Below are positions 30,741-39,241 of a stretch of 43,282 nt of DNA, one piece after another. This DNA comes from RGIG6353 sp045594565. Lineage in GTDB: Bacteria; Bacillota; Clostridia; Oscillospirales; SIG627. Within the stretch, counting starts at the first letter, position 1; the number at the start of each line of letters is the position of its first letter. The translations under genes and the position numbers were made by a program. Where the stretch lies: the NCBI GenBank assembly GCA_045594565.1, contig JAZNYT010000015.1, positions 1 to 43,282 on the forward strand, written 5' to 3'. The notes under the pieces were generated by a model. It was not told where the DNA came from and did no database searches. It was given only the letters and a program-made list of their open reading frames with translations.

Positions 30741-31366
30741 ACGGCAAAAGCGTCAAAAAATGGGATATCACCAAAATTGACATCAGAACGGCAATGTTTA
30801 ATATGTTGAAAGGACTTTTTGCATTGGCCATTTCCAATGCAGTAGGATACTTTATTTACCTTTTAGTGCTTCGGGGAGTGAATGAAAGTGAGCCCGAAAC
30901 CGCAAGCGTAAGAACTGTGATATTCGGTCTTGCCGTTTTTGGTTATTCCATTTTTGCTTACTTGAAGCTTCTTATGGCTGAAAGTAAAAACGAGAAGATT
31001 ATAAACGAACAGAATGAGTTAAAAGAGGCTTTTAAAAAATCAGAATATAATCTGGATTTCGATAAGTATTTCAGTGATGTTGTTAAAAAAAGACTGTGGG
31101 GATATTACGTGTCTGCTTTCCTCTGGCAGATTCCCCTCATTATAAATTACATAATTGTTTCTGCGAATCCGGCGGATATTACAATCTATGAATTGACGAT
31201 ATCTATTTATAAGTTCTGTTTATCCGGAATTTTCGCATATGAAATTTTTCCTGAATTTTGGCTTTTGGGGTTATTTATATACATGGCATCATTTATTATT
31301 GTTTTTACGTATTTTGCAAAAAGAAAATATAAGAAGCTTCTTGTGAAGCCAAGTTATCTAAAATAA
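30737..31366 (+). CDS. Four-helix membrane protein, function unknown
   Basis: A 209-residue polytopic protein with likely transmembrane segments at about 22-46, 60-82, 127-146 and 170-196. A charged cytosolic loop (ESKNEKIINEQNELKEAFKKSEYN) lies between the second and third helices, and the tail is basic. No family is recognised. ATG overlaps the ldhA stop as ATGA, so translation is coupled and the protein may be needed in proportion to LdhA; a lactate-related role is only a guess from context. Confidence 0.65.
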   Translation: MNGKSVKKWDITKIDIRTAMFNMLKGLFALAISNAVGYFIYLLVLRGVNESEPETASVRTVIFGLAVFGYSIFAYLKLLMAESKNEKIINEQNELKEAFKKSEYNLDFDKYFSDVVKKRLWGYYVSAFLWQIPLIINYIIVSANPADITIYELTISIYKFCLSGIFAYEIFPEFWLLGLFIYMASFIIVFTYFAKRKYKKLLVKPSYLK

Positions 31367-31369
31367 AAA

Positions 31370-31434
31370 AGTCTCCTTCGGCAACTGATGTTCGCTAACG
31401 CTCACGATTTTTATAGGTAGACTTTATTTGTTAC
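31370..31434. repeat. Small inverted-repeat element with a distant partner
   Basis: AAAGTCTCC near 31372 pairs with GG-T-AGACTTT ending at 31425, enclosing about 40 bp. Its right end GTAGACTTTATTTGTTAC (31417-31434) is exactly complementary to 40755-40772. It could be a decayed miniature mobile or palindromic repeat. No coding content. Confidence 0.4.
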
Positions 31435-31469
31435 ATGAAACCCAGATGCAATTTCCTATGTAATAAAAA

Positions 31470-31497
31470 AATAGCGTGTGCATTTGCACACGCTATT
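31470..31497. terminator. Terminator for the two-repeat lipoprotein gene
   Basis: 13-bp arms 31470-31482 and 31485-31497, closing as a hairpin with about a 6-nt loop; read on the minus strand it ends in seven T. It lies just past the stop at 31515. Confidence 0.85.
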
Positions 31498-31514
31498 ATG
31501 CTTTTATAAAGCTT

Positions 31515-32864
31515 TTATGCCTTCGTTACATTTGTGATGTGAGTGTTAACGCCTTCATACCAGTAAAGGAAGCCTTCAACGTCAACAACGTCGCCTTCAA
31601 CAAGTGTACCAACTGTCTGGTAAACCTCTGTATCGGTTCCTGTAAGGTAAACTTCAACGCAGAAGTCGTAGCTTGCGCCGTCCTTCGATAATGTAACGTA
31701 GATGTCGTCGCCGGGTTCTTCATTCTTGTAAGTAACACTTTCAACGGTCATACCATTGAAGGATACGAATTTGTTCTGATTTGCGATAAGCTCATCTGTA
31801 CCAAGAAGAGCCGTTACGTCTGTTGCGGGAGCGATGTATTTGCCATCGAGTATTTCGAATGTAGCGTCGATGATTTCAACCTCGCCTGCCCACTCAGCCT
31901 TGTAACCTGTAACCTTTATTTTAGTGCCCTTTGTAAGCTTTGCCGCATCTTCTTCGGAGCAAGCAAGCTCGTACATAAAGTATGCACCGTCAAAGTCCTG
32001 AGCATAAACGGTGATCTTGTTGTCCCACCAAGACTGATTGCCCTGAACGTATGCTTCAATAACAACAGGAGTTTCAAGCTCAGCCGCAGCGTATTCAGCA
32101 TAAGTCATAACGCCTTCGCCCTTAGTTTCCTTTGATGTAACGGTAACGTTTGTAATGTGAGTGTTAACACCCTCGTACCAGTAAAGGAAACCTTCGATGT
32201 CAACCCTGTCTCCGCGCTCGAGAGCCTGAACCGCCTTGTAAACTTCTGTATCAGAACCTGTGAGGTAGTACTCTACACAGAAATTGTAGATATTTCCGTT
32301 GTATGAAAGGTCAACGTAGATATCGTCACCGGGTTCGTTGTTTTTATAAGTAACGTTTTCTACAACCATATCCTTGAAAGATACGAACTTGTTCTGATTT
32401 GCGATAAGCTCGTCTGTGCCGAGGAGAGCAGTAGCGTCTGTTGCCTCTGCAATCCAAGTACCTTCAAGAATTTCGAATGTAGCATCGATGATTTCAACTT
32501 CGCCTGCCCATTCAGCCTTGTAACCTGTAACCTTTATTTTAGTGCCCTTTGTAAGCTTTGCCGCATCTTCTTCGGAGCAAGCAAGCTCGTAGATGAAGTA
32601 TGCACCGTCGGGATCCTGTGCGTAAACGGTGATCTTGTTGTCCCACCATGACTGAGTTGCCTGAACGTATGCTTCGATAACAACGGGAGCTTCAAGCTCA
32701 GCTGCTGCATATTCAGCATATGTCATTACGCCCTCACCCTTAGCTGCGGGGTCAAATACGACTTCGTTTACGTCATCGGGAGTTTCTACAACTTCGTCAT
32801 TATTACAAGCAACGAAGGTAAAAACAAGTACAAGGGTCAAAAGAATTGCTAAAAATTTTTTCAT
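31515..32864 (-). CDS. Lipoprotein built of two near-identical 206-residue repeats
   Basis: A 449-residue exported lipoprotein with signal peptide and lipobox cysteine C20 (FVAC), then a short acidic linker. Residues 42-247 and 248-449 are two copies that differ at few positions, with an exact period of 206 codons (618 bp). Each copy contains two beta-rich halves. The first has ITVYAQDPDGAYFIYELAC and KGTKIKVTGYKAEW; the second has DIYVDLS and GDRVDIEGFLYWYEGVNTHI. These look like OB-fold domains, giving four in all. No family is recognised with certainty. The gene has its own strong promoter and terminator behind the sugar ABC operon, so it could be a surface ligand- or glycan-binding protein. 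Confidence 0.75.
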   Translation of the reverse strand: MKKFLAILLTLVLVFTFVACNNDEVVETPDDVNEVVFDPAAKGEGVMTYAEYAAAELEAPVVIEAYVQATQSWWDNKITVYAQDPDGAYFIYELACSEEDAAKLTKGTKIKVTGYKAEWAGEVEIIDATFEILEGTWIAEATDATALLGTDELIANQNKFVSFKDMVVENVTYKNNEPGDDIYVDLSYNGNIYNFCVEYYLTGSDTEVYKAVQALERGDRVDIEGFLYWYEGVNTHITNVTVTSKETKGEGVMTYAEYAAAELETPVVIEAYVQGNQSWWDNKITVYAQDFDGAYFMYELACSEEDAAKLTKGTKIKVTGYKAEWAGEVEIIDATFEILDGKYIAPATDVTALLGTDELIANQNKFVSFNGMTVESVTYKNEEPGDDIYVTLSKDGASYDFCVEVYLTGTDTEVYQTVGTLVEGDVVDVEGFLYWYEGVNTHITNVTKA

Positions 32865-32902
32865 TTTTTTATTCTCCTTTTATAATTTTAACCTTGACAA
32901 AT

Positions 32903-32930
32903 ATTATATTCAAAAATGCAGATATGTCAA
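32903..32930 (-). promoter_or_regulatory. Consensus promoter of the two-repeat lipoprotein
   Basis: Minus strand: -35 TTGACA (32930-32925), 16 bp, -10 TATAAT (32908-32903). It lies directly after the binding-protein stop, so this gene can be expressed apart from the ABC operon, and strongly. Confidence 0.85.
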
Positions 32931-32934
32931 GTGT

Positions 32935-34506
32935 TTAACGCTTATTTTTTCGTGTTCTCAAAGCATTTAGTATAATGTAAACAAAAATACATATCCATAT
33001 CATCCCGAGAGATGTCAGAAGTAGGATTGAAACGAATGGCATTTCTCCAAGCTCTGATTTTTCTGATATGCTTGTTTTATCAACGTTCATGTTTGCCGTT
33101 CCAAAAAGCTTTTCGAAGTAAGAATCATCTATTACTTCTTTGCGCCTTGCTGATTTAACAACGTTTTCTATCATCTGGCCCGCTTCGTTTCTGAGGGTTG
33201 CAGAACCGTTGAAAACCGGAGTGACAAACGTGTTCTCTGTATTGCTTATCAAAAGTTTTGTTGCTTTGAGCTTTATATCGTAATAAAGCTCATTATCTTT
33301 TCCTTCGCTTTCAAGGTATGTCAAGTACTCCTGCGAATTCTGTGCTTTTGATGTAACCGGTGCATAGCCTTCAGTTGAAGCATAGTCTATTTGAACATCA
33401 TTTGTAAGAAGAAATTGCATAAAGAGCCAGGATGCCAAAACCTCTTGAGGATTTTCCTTGTTGAAGATACACATGGACGGTCCTTGAGAAATCATCTGGG
33501 GATTCTCTATTTCGTATTGAGGGATAGCCATAACCTCTGTAGTGTAATGAACAAGGTTTTCAGGACTTATGTCAATGTTGGGCGCATTGCTTCCCATCCA
33601 GGTAGCACCCGCCGTTGAGTCTATAGCAAATATACACTGCCCTGCATTTAAGAAATTGGCAGGATAGCTTGATATCTTGAAGGTGGAGAACGCTTTCGTT
33701 TTAGCGTGTTCCGCTACTGTTTCGAGTATTTCTCTTGTATCATCGTTGAAAATTTCGATTGTACCGTCAGCTTTGGAATACCCCGCACCTTTTTGCTTTA
33801 GCATTGATATCATCATGTTGTCGGTGGACTTATAGATGAACGGAATTAAAACCTTTTGTCCATTAACTTTAAAGTTACCATCCTCGTCCTTTTCCATCGC
33901 CGCTTCAGATACCTCCCAAACAAAATCCCAGGTCAATGTATCGGGAAGCGTATAGCCAAGCTTTTCTACAAAGTCGCGGTTTACGTAGCATGCTTCGGTT
34001 GATCTGACAAAGGGAAGCGCATAGTACTCATCACCGAATGCACACTCGTCAAGAAATTTAGGTATTATTTCATCTACAGTGGGGGAGTCGAATTTTATTT
34101 CGCTTCCGCCAAGACCGTATTTATCATCCTCAAACAATGTTGTGAGCGGCACAACACTGTTTGTTCCAGTCATATAAGTTGCAATATGGTCAGGGTATGT
34201 TATACAAACGTTTGGCGTTGTATCTGTTGCAATGTTTGTTATTACGTCACTGTAAATTCTACCGTAATCCGTATATAGCTTGAGATTTATTTTTATGTTT
34301 GGATATAACTTCTCGAAGGACTCTATTGCATTGTGGTATATTTCAACCTGTGTAACGTTAGTGTCGTTTTTTGCCCAGAACGTAATTTCATAATTTTGTG
34401 TAGTATCAAATTTTTCGGGGACTTTAAAGGTGTCGGATTTTATCCTTCCGTGACAGCTTGTAAGAAGGACAACGCATATAAGCGAAAGGAGTGTAAGCTT
34501 TTTCAT
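32935..34506 (-). CDS. Sugar ABC transporter binding lipoprotein with C-terminal membrane anchor
   Basis: The 523-residue extracellular binding component of a CUT1-type importer. It has a signal peptide with lipobox cysteine C18 (LTSC), followed by the extracellular solute-binding family 1 fold (EITFWAKNDTNVTQVEIYHNAIESF at the start, GQCIFAIDSTAGATWMG and QGPSMCIFNKENPQEVLASWLFMQFLL later). The last 35 residues form a clear transmembrane helix (SILLLTSLGMIWICIFVYI) followed by RTRKNKR, which is unusual for a binding lipoprotein. I use the ATG at 34506: AGGAGG precedes it and the signal peptide begins there, while the frame extends upstream into the permease gene. It overlaps the permease stop by 4 bp. 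Confidence 0.9.
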   Translation of the reverse strand: MKKLTLLSLICVVLLTSCHGRIKSDTFKVPEKFDTTQNYEITFWAKNDTNVTQVEIYHNAIESFEKLYPNIKINLKLYTDYGRIYSDVITNIATDTTPNVCITYPDHIATYMTGTNSVVPLTTLFEDDKYGLGGSEIKFDSPTVDEIIPKFLDECAFGDEYYALPFVRSTEACYVNRDFVEKLGYTLPDTLTWDFVWEVSEAAMEKDEDGNFKVNGQKVLIPFIYKSTDNMMISMLKQKGAGYSKADGTIEIFNDDTREILETVAEHAKTKAFSTFKISSYPANFLNAGQCIFAIDSTAGATWMGSNAPNIDISPENLVHYTTEVMAIPQYEIENPQMISQGPSMCIFNKENPQEVLASWLFMQFLLTNDVQIDYASTEGYAPVTSKAQNSQEYLTYLESEGKDNELYYDIKLKATKLLISNTENTFVTPVFNGSATLRNEAGQMIENVVKSARRKEVIDDSYFEKLFGTANMNVDKTSISEKSELGEMPFVSILLLTSLGMIWICIFVYIILNALRTRKNKR

Positions 34507-35339
34507 CCCTTTGTACCTCCTCTTGCAACACCCGACATAATTTTCTTCCTGAATATCAGAAATATTATAATGAGCGGAATGGATATAACAACTACCGCCG
34601 CCATCATCGCCGGAATATTCTCGCGCCCAAAGCCGTTTTCTCTTATCTCTTGTATTCCGTTTGAAACAAGGTAGTAGGCTTCGTCGTCGGTTATAAGTCT
34701 CGGCCATACGTATGAGTTCCAACACTCTATAACCTTGAGTATAGTAATTGTTATGACAGTAGGCTTGCAAATTGGAAGCATTACTCGCAAAAGGTATTTG
34801 AGATCGGAGGTTCCGTCAACCTTTGCGGCGAGATAAAGCTCGTTTGGTATTTGTGAAAAGTTTTCTTTTAGAAGATACATATAGAAAACCGAAGTAACAG
34901 ATGGTAAAATGAGGCCAATGAACGTGTTCCTGAACCCCCAGTTTGTAATTGTTGTAAAGTTCGTGATGATAACAAGCTCGGTAGGAATCATCATCATAGC
35001 AAGGAATATTGCAAACACAAAGTTTTTGCCTTTGAAATCAAGACGCGAAAAAGCAAATGCAGCCGGAATGCTGATAAGGAGCATCAGCGCCGTAGTGCCT
35101 ATTGTGAAAATTAAAGTGTTAAGAAAATAATCTGCAAGAGGTACTGTGGTAAAGGCGTCTGTGTAGTTTTGCAGAGTGGGGGACAGTGTATAAAATTTTG
35201 GGGTGAATTCTGCATTATAAGCTCCATATCCCTTGAAGGATGTCAGTATCATCCAGTAAAACGGAAACAAGACCATAATAGCCCAGAACACAAGGAGGAT
35301 GTACGTTAAAAGCTTTAGAATTGAAAAACGTTTATTCAT
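34503..35339 (-). CDS. Sugar ABC transporter permease (MalG type)
   Basis: A 278-residue CUT1 permease with six predicted membrane helices. The EAA loop that contacts the ATPase reads LAAKVDGTSDLKYLLRVMLPICKP (about 170-193). The start MNKRFSILKLLTYILLVFWAIMVLFPFYWMI is the typical short N-terminus of MalG relatives. AAGGAGG lies 6 nt before the ATG. It is the third gene of the ABC operon and overlaps the binding-protein gene. Confidence 0.93.
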   Translation of the reverse strand: MNKRFSILKLLTYILLVFWAIMVLFPFYWMILTSFKGYGAYNAEFTPKFYTLSPTLQNYTDAFTTVPLADYFLNTLIFTIGTTALMLLISIPAAFAFSRLDFKGKNFVFAIFLAMMMIPTELVIITNFTTITNWGFRNTFIGLILPSVTSVFYMYLLKENFSQIPNELYLAAKVDGTSDLKYLLRVMLPICKPTVITITILKVIECWNSYVWPRLITDDEAYYLVSNGIQEIRENGFGRENIPAMMAAVVVISIPLIIIFLIFRKKIMSGVARGGTKG

Positions 35340-35354
35340 ATTCTCCTCCTTAAA

Positions 35355-36245
35355 TCAGTAATGAACGTGCTTTTTGCTTATTAAAAGGTTTATACACGTA
35401 ATCGTCAGAACAATAACGAAAAGTATTATCGCTGCTGCTGATGCATAAGACGGAAAGCCTCCTCCGTCACCATAGAGCATATCGTAGATATATCCAACCA
35501 GCGTATTCATTTCGGCGGCATTAAGATTAGTTCCGAAAATAGCTACAGCATCGCTATACGCCTTGAAAGCCCCAATAAATCCTGTTATTACAAGATAGAA
35601 TAGCATAGGCGAAATCATAGGAAGTGTAATTTTTCTGAAAATTCTGAATTTAGACGTGCCGTCAATTTTGGCGGCATTGTAGTAATCTTCTTTTACCGAA
35701 GCAAGAGCACTTGTTAGAACAAGAATCTTGAATGGCATAACTACCCATATCGTGTAGAAGCAAAGCACAAACATTTTTGCAAAATAAGGACCGTCTATGA
35801 AATCTATTGAATTATAACCGAAAAAGTTAAGTATAAGGTTTACAAGCCCGTCGGTGTATGGGGTTTTCTTGAAAAGTATCATAAAAACAAGTCCGACAGC
35901 AAGGGTGTTTGTAACGTAAGGAAGAAAGTAAATTGTCTGAAATAGTTCACGTAGCTTTTTTATTGAGTTTAAGGCAAGGGAAATAAGTAGTGCTATACCG
36001 GTGGAAAGCGGTACGGTTACGAGAACGAGTATTAAAGTATTTTTTAGCGCCTGTATGAAATAAGGATCTCTTAAAACGTATGAATAATTATATGTACCAA
36101 TTCCGAAAGACTCACCCGATGCGGAGTTAAATCCCTCTTCAAAGGAATATATAAATACGTCAACGAGAGGGTATATCATAAATAGTGCAAGGAATATTAC
36201 AGCGGGCAGAAGATAAAGCCATGCTTTTAAATTTTTGTTTTCCAT
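35355..36245 (-). CDS. Sugar ABC transporter permease (MalF/UgpA type)
   Basis: A 296-residue CUT1 permease with six membrane helices and the EAA loop YYNAAKIDGTSKFRIFRKITLPMISP. It opens with LKAWLYLLPAVIFLALFMIYPLVDVFIYSF, the classic first helix. The ATG at 36245 gives this normal start; an in-frame TTG at 36281 would add 12 residues overlapping the ATPase gene. Its ribosome site is weak, which fits coupling to the upstream stop only 4 bp away. Confidence 0.92.
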   Translation of the reverse strand: MENKNLKAWLYLLPAVIFLALFMIYPLVDVFIYSFEEGFNSASGESFGIGTYNYSYVLRDPYFIQALKNTLILVLVTVPLSTGIALLISLALNSIKKLRELFQTIYFLPYVTNTLAVGLVFMILFKKTPYTDGLVNLILNFFGYNSIDFIDGPYFAKMFVLCFYTIWVVMPFKILVLTSALASVKEDYYNAAKIDGTSKFRIFRKITLPMISPMLFYLVITGFIGAFKAYSDAVAIFGTNLNAAEMNTLVGYIYDMLYGDGGGFPSYASAAAIILFVIVLTITCINLLISKKHVHY

Positions 36246-36249
36246 ATTG

Positions 36250-37338
36250 TTACCCAATTCTATTTTCTGTTTCTTTGTCAAATATGAAGCATTTTTCGGG
36301 CTTAATATTGAATTTTATTTCTTTCTCTTGAAAATTGAGATTTGTATCGGAGTTTACAATAGTACGGATGATGGGAACTAAAGAGCTTTCGTTTGTAGCG
36401 AGTATGCTGATGTCTCGACCCATTACCTCAACTCCGGAAAGAGCACATCTGAGTGCTCCGCTTTCGTGAGGAACAAACCCTTCGGGACGGATAGCTACGA
36501 AAACATCTTTATCCATTTGAGAAGGGCAGTCAATAATTCTGTCATTGCCAATGTAAATACCGCCGTTTGATATCTTGGCGTCGAAGACGGTGATTGGAGG
36601 TGTGCCGAGAAACTTTGAAACGAAAAGGTTAGAAGGATTATCGTAAACGTTTTGAGGCTTACCTATTTGCTGAACTATTCCGTCCTTCATAACTACGATT
36701 TCGTCGGATATACTCATGGCTTCGTCCTGGTCGTGAGTAACAAATACAGTTGTTATTCCCGTTTCTGACTGTATACGCTTTATTTCTTCTCTTGTTTGCA
36801 GTCTCAGTCTTGCATCAAGATTAGATAAAGGCTCGTCAAGAAGAAGTACTTGTGGCATTTTTATAAGAGCGCGTGCTATGGCAACTCTCTGTTGCTGACC
36901 GCCTGACAGCTCTGACGGCTTTCTGTCCATAAGCTCTTCAATCTGTACGAGCTTTGCAATGTCGTAAGCTTTTTCTGACATTTGCGCTTTGGTAAGCTTT
37001 TTGTCACCTTTGAGATTTCCGAGTGGAAAGGTGATATTCTGCATTACGGTTAGGTGAGGGTACAATGCATAGTTCTGAAAAACCAGTCCAACTCCTCTTG
37101 CTTCGGGCGGAAGGTTGGTTACGTCCTCGTCTCCGAAAAATATTTTTCCTTCCGTTGGCTTCAAAAGACCGCATATTAGATTGAGTGTGGTGCTTTTTCC
37201 GCATCCTGACGGACCGAGGAGACCTATCATTTTTCCGTCCGGGATTTCAAAATTAAAATTATTTACTGCTATAACGTCGGGCGCTTTTTTTGTGCGCGCA
37301 GGAAATTTCTTCGTGAGATTTTGTAGTACAACTTTCAT
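36250..37338 (-). CDS. ugpC: Sugar ABC transporter ATP-binding protein (UgpC/MsmX type)
   Basis: The 362-residue ATPase of the importer. Walker A GPSGCGKST is at 42-50, then the Q-loop VFQNYALYPHLTV, signature LSGGQQQR, Walker B VLLLDEPLSNLD and the H-loop FVTHDQDEA. A C-terminal TOBE domain follows (about 245-350: VFVAIRPEGFV, VEVMGRDISI), as in MalK/UgpC/MsmX. It is the first gene of the four-gene operon; having a dedicated ATPase is notable, because many Firmicute CUT1 importers borrow a shared one. The substrate may be a sugar or a glycerol-phosphate compound; it cannot be told. Confidence 0.94.
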   Translation of the reverse strand: MKVVLQNLTKKFPARTKKAPDVIAVNNFNFEIPDGKMIGLLGPSGCGKSTTLNLICGLLKPTEGKIFFGDEDVTNLPPEARGVGLVFQNYALYPHLTVMQNITFPLGNLKGDKKLTKAQMSEKAYDIAKLVQIEELMDRKPSELSGGQQQRVAIARALIKMPQVLLLDEPLSNLDARLRLQTREEIKRIQSETGITTVFVTHDQDEAMSISDEIVVMKDGIVQQIGKPQNVYDNPSNLFVSKFLGTPPITVFDAKISNGGIYIGNDRIIDCPSQMDKDVFVAIRPEGFVPHESGALRCALSGVEVMGRDISILATNESSLVPIIRTIVNSDTNLNFQEKEIKFNIKPEKCFIFDKETENRIG

Positions 37339-37378
37339 TGGTTCTACACCTTTCGATATTTTTGTTAAAACTTAGTAA

Positions 37379-37407
37379 ATTATATCACATATATGTTTTT
37401 TTGGCAA
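37379..37407 (-). promoter_or_regulatory. Promoter of the sugar ABC operon
   Basis: Minus strand: -35 TTGCCA (37407-37402), 17 bp, -10 TATAAT (37384-37379), preceded by TGA. Confidence 0.75.
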
Positions 37408-37438
37408 TATCTTGGATAAAACATTTTTCTTTTTTGAG

Positions 37439-37467
37439 TTGACAAAAAAGTTTTGTGATGATATAAT
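37439..37467 (+). promoter_or_regulatory. Consensus promoter of the MscS/nitrilase unit
   Basis: -35 TTGACA (37439-37444), 17 bp, -10 TATAAT (37462-37467), also with TGA before the -10. Confidence 0.85.
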
Positions 37468-37494
37468 TTTTTAAAAAAAGGAAGGTAAAAAAAT

Positions 37495-38307
37495 ATGAAT
37501 TTAAAAAACACTTTATCAAACATCGTTGAAATTGTGATACGTGCGGGAATTAAGGTTATTATAGCGCTTATCATCCTTGCCGTATCATTTAAAATCATCA
37601 ACGTGATATCCAAGAAAATCGAAAAAGCAGGACAGAGCGGCAAACTTGATAAAACTATCGCAAAGGTTTTATCTTACCTTTGTAAGATCGGTTTGAAGTG
37701 CGTTATTGCTATTTGTCTTGTGGGTTACGTAGGAATTGATACAAGCGGTCTTGCTGCTATTGTTACTTCCTTCGGCGTTTGTGCAGGCTTGGCACTTAAC
37801 GGAGCACTAGCGAATCTTGCCGGAGGAGTTCTTATCATACTTACACGCCCCTTCAGAGTGGACGATTTTATTGAGGCTCAGGGATATTCGGGCACAGTTT
37901 CGGATATTCATATCACATATACTAAGCTTGTTACTCCCGATAATAAGGTTGTGTATGTTCCCAATGGAGCGCTTTCCAGCGGTAATGTGGTTAATTACTC
38001 AGAAAACGATACGAGAAGAGTCGACCTTACTTTTTCTATCGCTTACGAAAACGATTACACCAAAGCAAAAGAAATACTCGATAAAATTTGTAACTCTCAC
38101 GAGCTTATTCTCAAAGACCCCGCTCCTACAATCAGAGTATCTGAGCATGCGGCAAGCAGTATAAATATTGTTGTACGTGTGTGGACAAAAAGCTCTGATT
38201 ACTGGACTGTTCATTTTGACCTTCTTGAAACTGTCAAGACCGCATTTGACAAGATGAACATAACCATTCCGTACAGTCAGATGGACGTACATATCAAAAA
38301 TGACTGA
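37495..38307 (+). CDS. MscS-family mechanosensitive channel
   Basis: A 270-residue small-conductance channel that releases solutes under osmotic down-shock. Three membrane helices are followed by the pore-lining helix rich in Gly/Ala (GVCAGLALNGALANLAGGVLIILTRPF, about 97-123). The beta domain of the cytosolic vestibule comes next (VDDFIEAQGYSGTVSDI, then KVVYVPNGALSSGNVVNYS) and the final alpha/beta domain ends in IPYSQMDVHI. Length matches MscS. The ribosome site AAGGAAGG lies upstream of the ATG. The nitrilase gene starts 12 bp later. Confidence 0.93.
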   Translation: MNLKNTLSNIVEIVIRAGIKVIIALIILAVSFKIINVISKKIEKAGQSGKLDKTIAKVLSYLCKIGLKCVIAICLVGYVGIDTSGLAAIVTSFGVCAGLALNGALANLAGGVLIILTRPFRVDDFIEAQGYSGTVSDIHITYTKLVTPDNKVVYVPNGALSSGNVVNYSENDTRRVDLTFSIAYENDYTKAKEILDKICNSHELILKDPAPTIRVSEHAASSINIVVRVWTKSSDYWTVHFDLLETVKTAFDKMNITIPYSQMDVHIKND

Positions 38308-38319
38308 TGAGGTGTTTCA

Positions 38320-39126
38320 GTGAAAATAACAGTTGTTCAGCCGCAGTATTTTTTCGGTGAAAAACCGGATGAAAAAATAGCCGAATTTTTGATCACAGAA
38401 ATGGAAAAAGTGGAAGAAAACGGACTTATAGTTCTTCCTGAATATTCAAATGCGGGTGGACTTTCGGACCCCGAAAAGGAAATGGCGGCGCTTACCAGAG
38501 CTGAGTTGGTTCTTAAAAAAGCATCGGAAGTAAGTGAAACAAAAAAGGCATACGTTGCAGTAAATGTTCTTGAAAAGCGTAATGATAAAATAAAAAACAG
38601 CACTTATTTGTTTGATAAAAACGGAAAAGTTGCTTTTATATACGACAAGCAACATCTTCCTCCCTCTGAGGTCTCTTTGGGGGTTGAGCAGGGAAACGGA
38701 AGTGGAAAATGTTCATGCACCTTTGTTCTTGACGGAATACGATTCGCTTTTATGACTTGCTACGATGTCTATTTCAACGAGCAGATTGAGCACATAGCAA
38801 AGTTCAAGCCCGACATAATAATCGTCCCCGGATATCAAAGGGGAGAAAGAACGGATATTATAAGAGCGCAAGCTAAGCTTATGGCTTTTCGTTGTAATGC
38901 TTTTGTTGCAAGATCGTCGTATTCTATGAACGACGACCTTCACGGCGGATGCTCTATGATAGTGTCACCTGACGGAAACATAATAACCGATATAGGAAAG
39001 GGCACGGGTTCCGTTTCTGCAGACGTCGAGCCTACTTCCAAGTATATGAGAACTGCGGGCTTTGGCGGAAGTGTTGTGAGAAACGACGATTTTATAAACG
39101 ACGGACTTTGTCCTGAGGCATTTTGA
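38320..39126 (+). CDS. Carbon-nitrogen hydrolase (nitrilase superfamily)
   Basis: A 268-residue amidase-like enzyme with the full Glu-Lys-Cys triad: E41 (LPEYSN), K110 (YDKQHL) and C147 (MTCYDVYF). RCNAFVARSSYSMN and GGCSMIVSPDGNI are the later conserved strands. Substrate is unknown; members cleave amides, carbamoyl compounds or repair products such as deaminated glutathione. The start is GTG at 38320 with GAGGTG upstream. It is co-transcribed with the mscS-type gene, 12 bp apart. Confidence 0.87.
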   Translation: MKITVVQPQYFFGEKPDEKIAEFLITEMEKVEENGLIVLPEYSNAGGLSDPEKEMAALTRAELVLKKASEVSETKKAYVAVNVLEKRNDKIKNSTYLFDKNGKVAFIYDKQHLPPSEVSLGVEQGNGSGKCSCTFVLDGIRFAFMTCYDVYFNEQIEHIAKFKPDIIIVPGYQRGERTDIIRAQAKLMAFRCNAFVARSSYSMNDDLHGGCSMIVSPDGNIITDIGKGTGSVSADVEPTSKYMRTAGFGGSVVRNDDFINDGLCPEAF

Positions 39127-39130
39127 AATA

Positions 39131-39154
39131 AAAGCGAAGCGTAAGCTTCGCTTT
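39131..39154 (+). terminator. Terminator after the nitrilase gene
   Basis: 10-bp arms 39131-39140 and 39145-39154 closed by a GTAA tetraloop, ending in TTTTG. Confidence 0.75.
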
Positions 39155-39180
39155 TGTTGATAAAAAGTGTATGAGAGTTA

Positions 39181-39209
39181 TTGACATATTGGAAGAAATG
39201 TATTAAAAT
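39181..39209 (+). promoter_or_regulatory. Promoter of proS
   Basis: -35 TTGACA (39181-39186), 17 bp, -10 TAAAAT (39204-39209). The leader is only about 25 nt, with no room for a T-box. Confidence 0.75.
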
Positions 39210-39241
39210 AAAGGGAAAGTATATTTTTTAAGGAGATAAAT

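Noticed and set aside
31518..32741. Two long direct repeats that could mark a transposon or a composite element
   Set aside because: The repeats are exactly in reading frame (206 codons) within one lipoprotein gene and have no transposase or terminal inverted repeats.
39210..39241. T-box or other riboswitch before proS
   Set aside because: The promoter predicts a leader of only about 25 nt, too short for a T-box, and no T-box core or terminator is visible.
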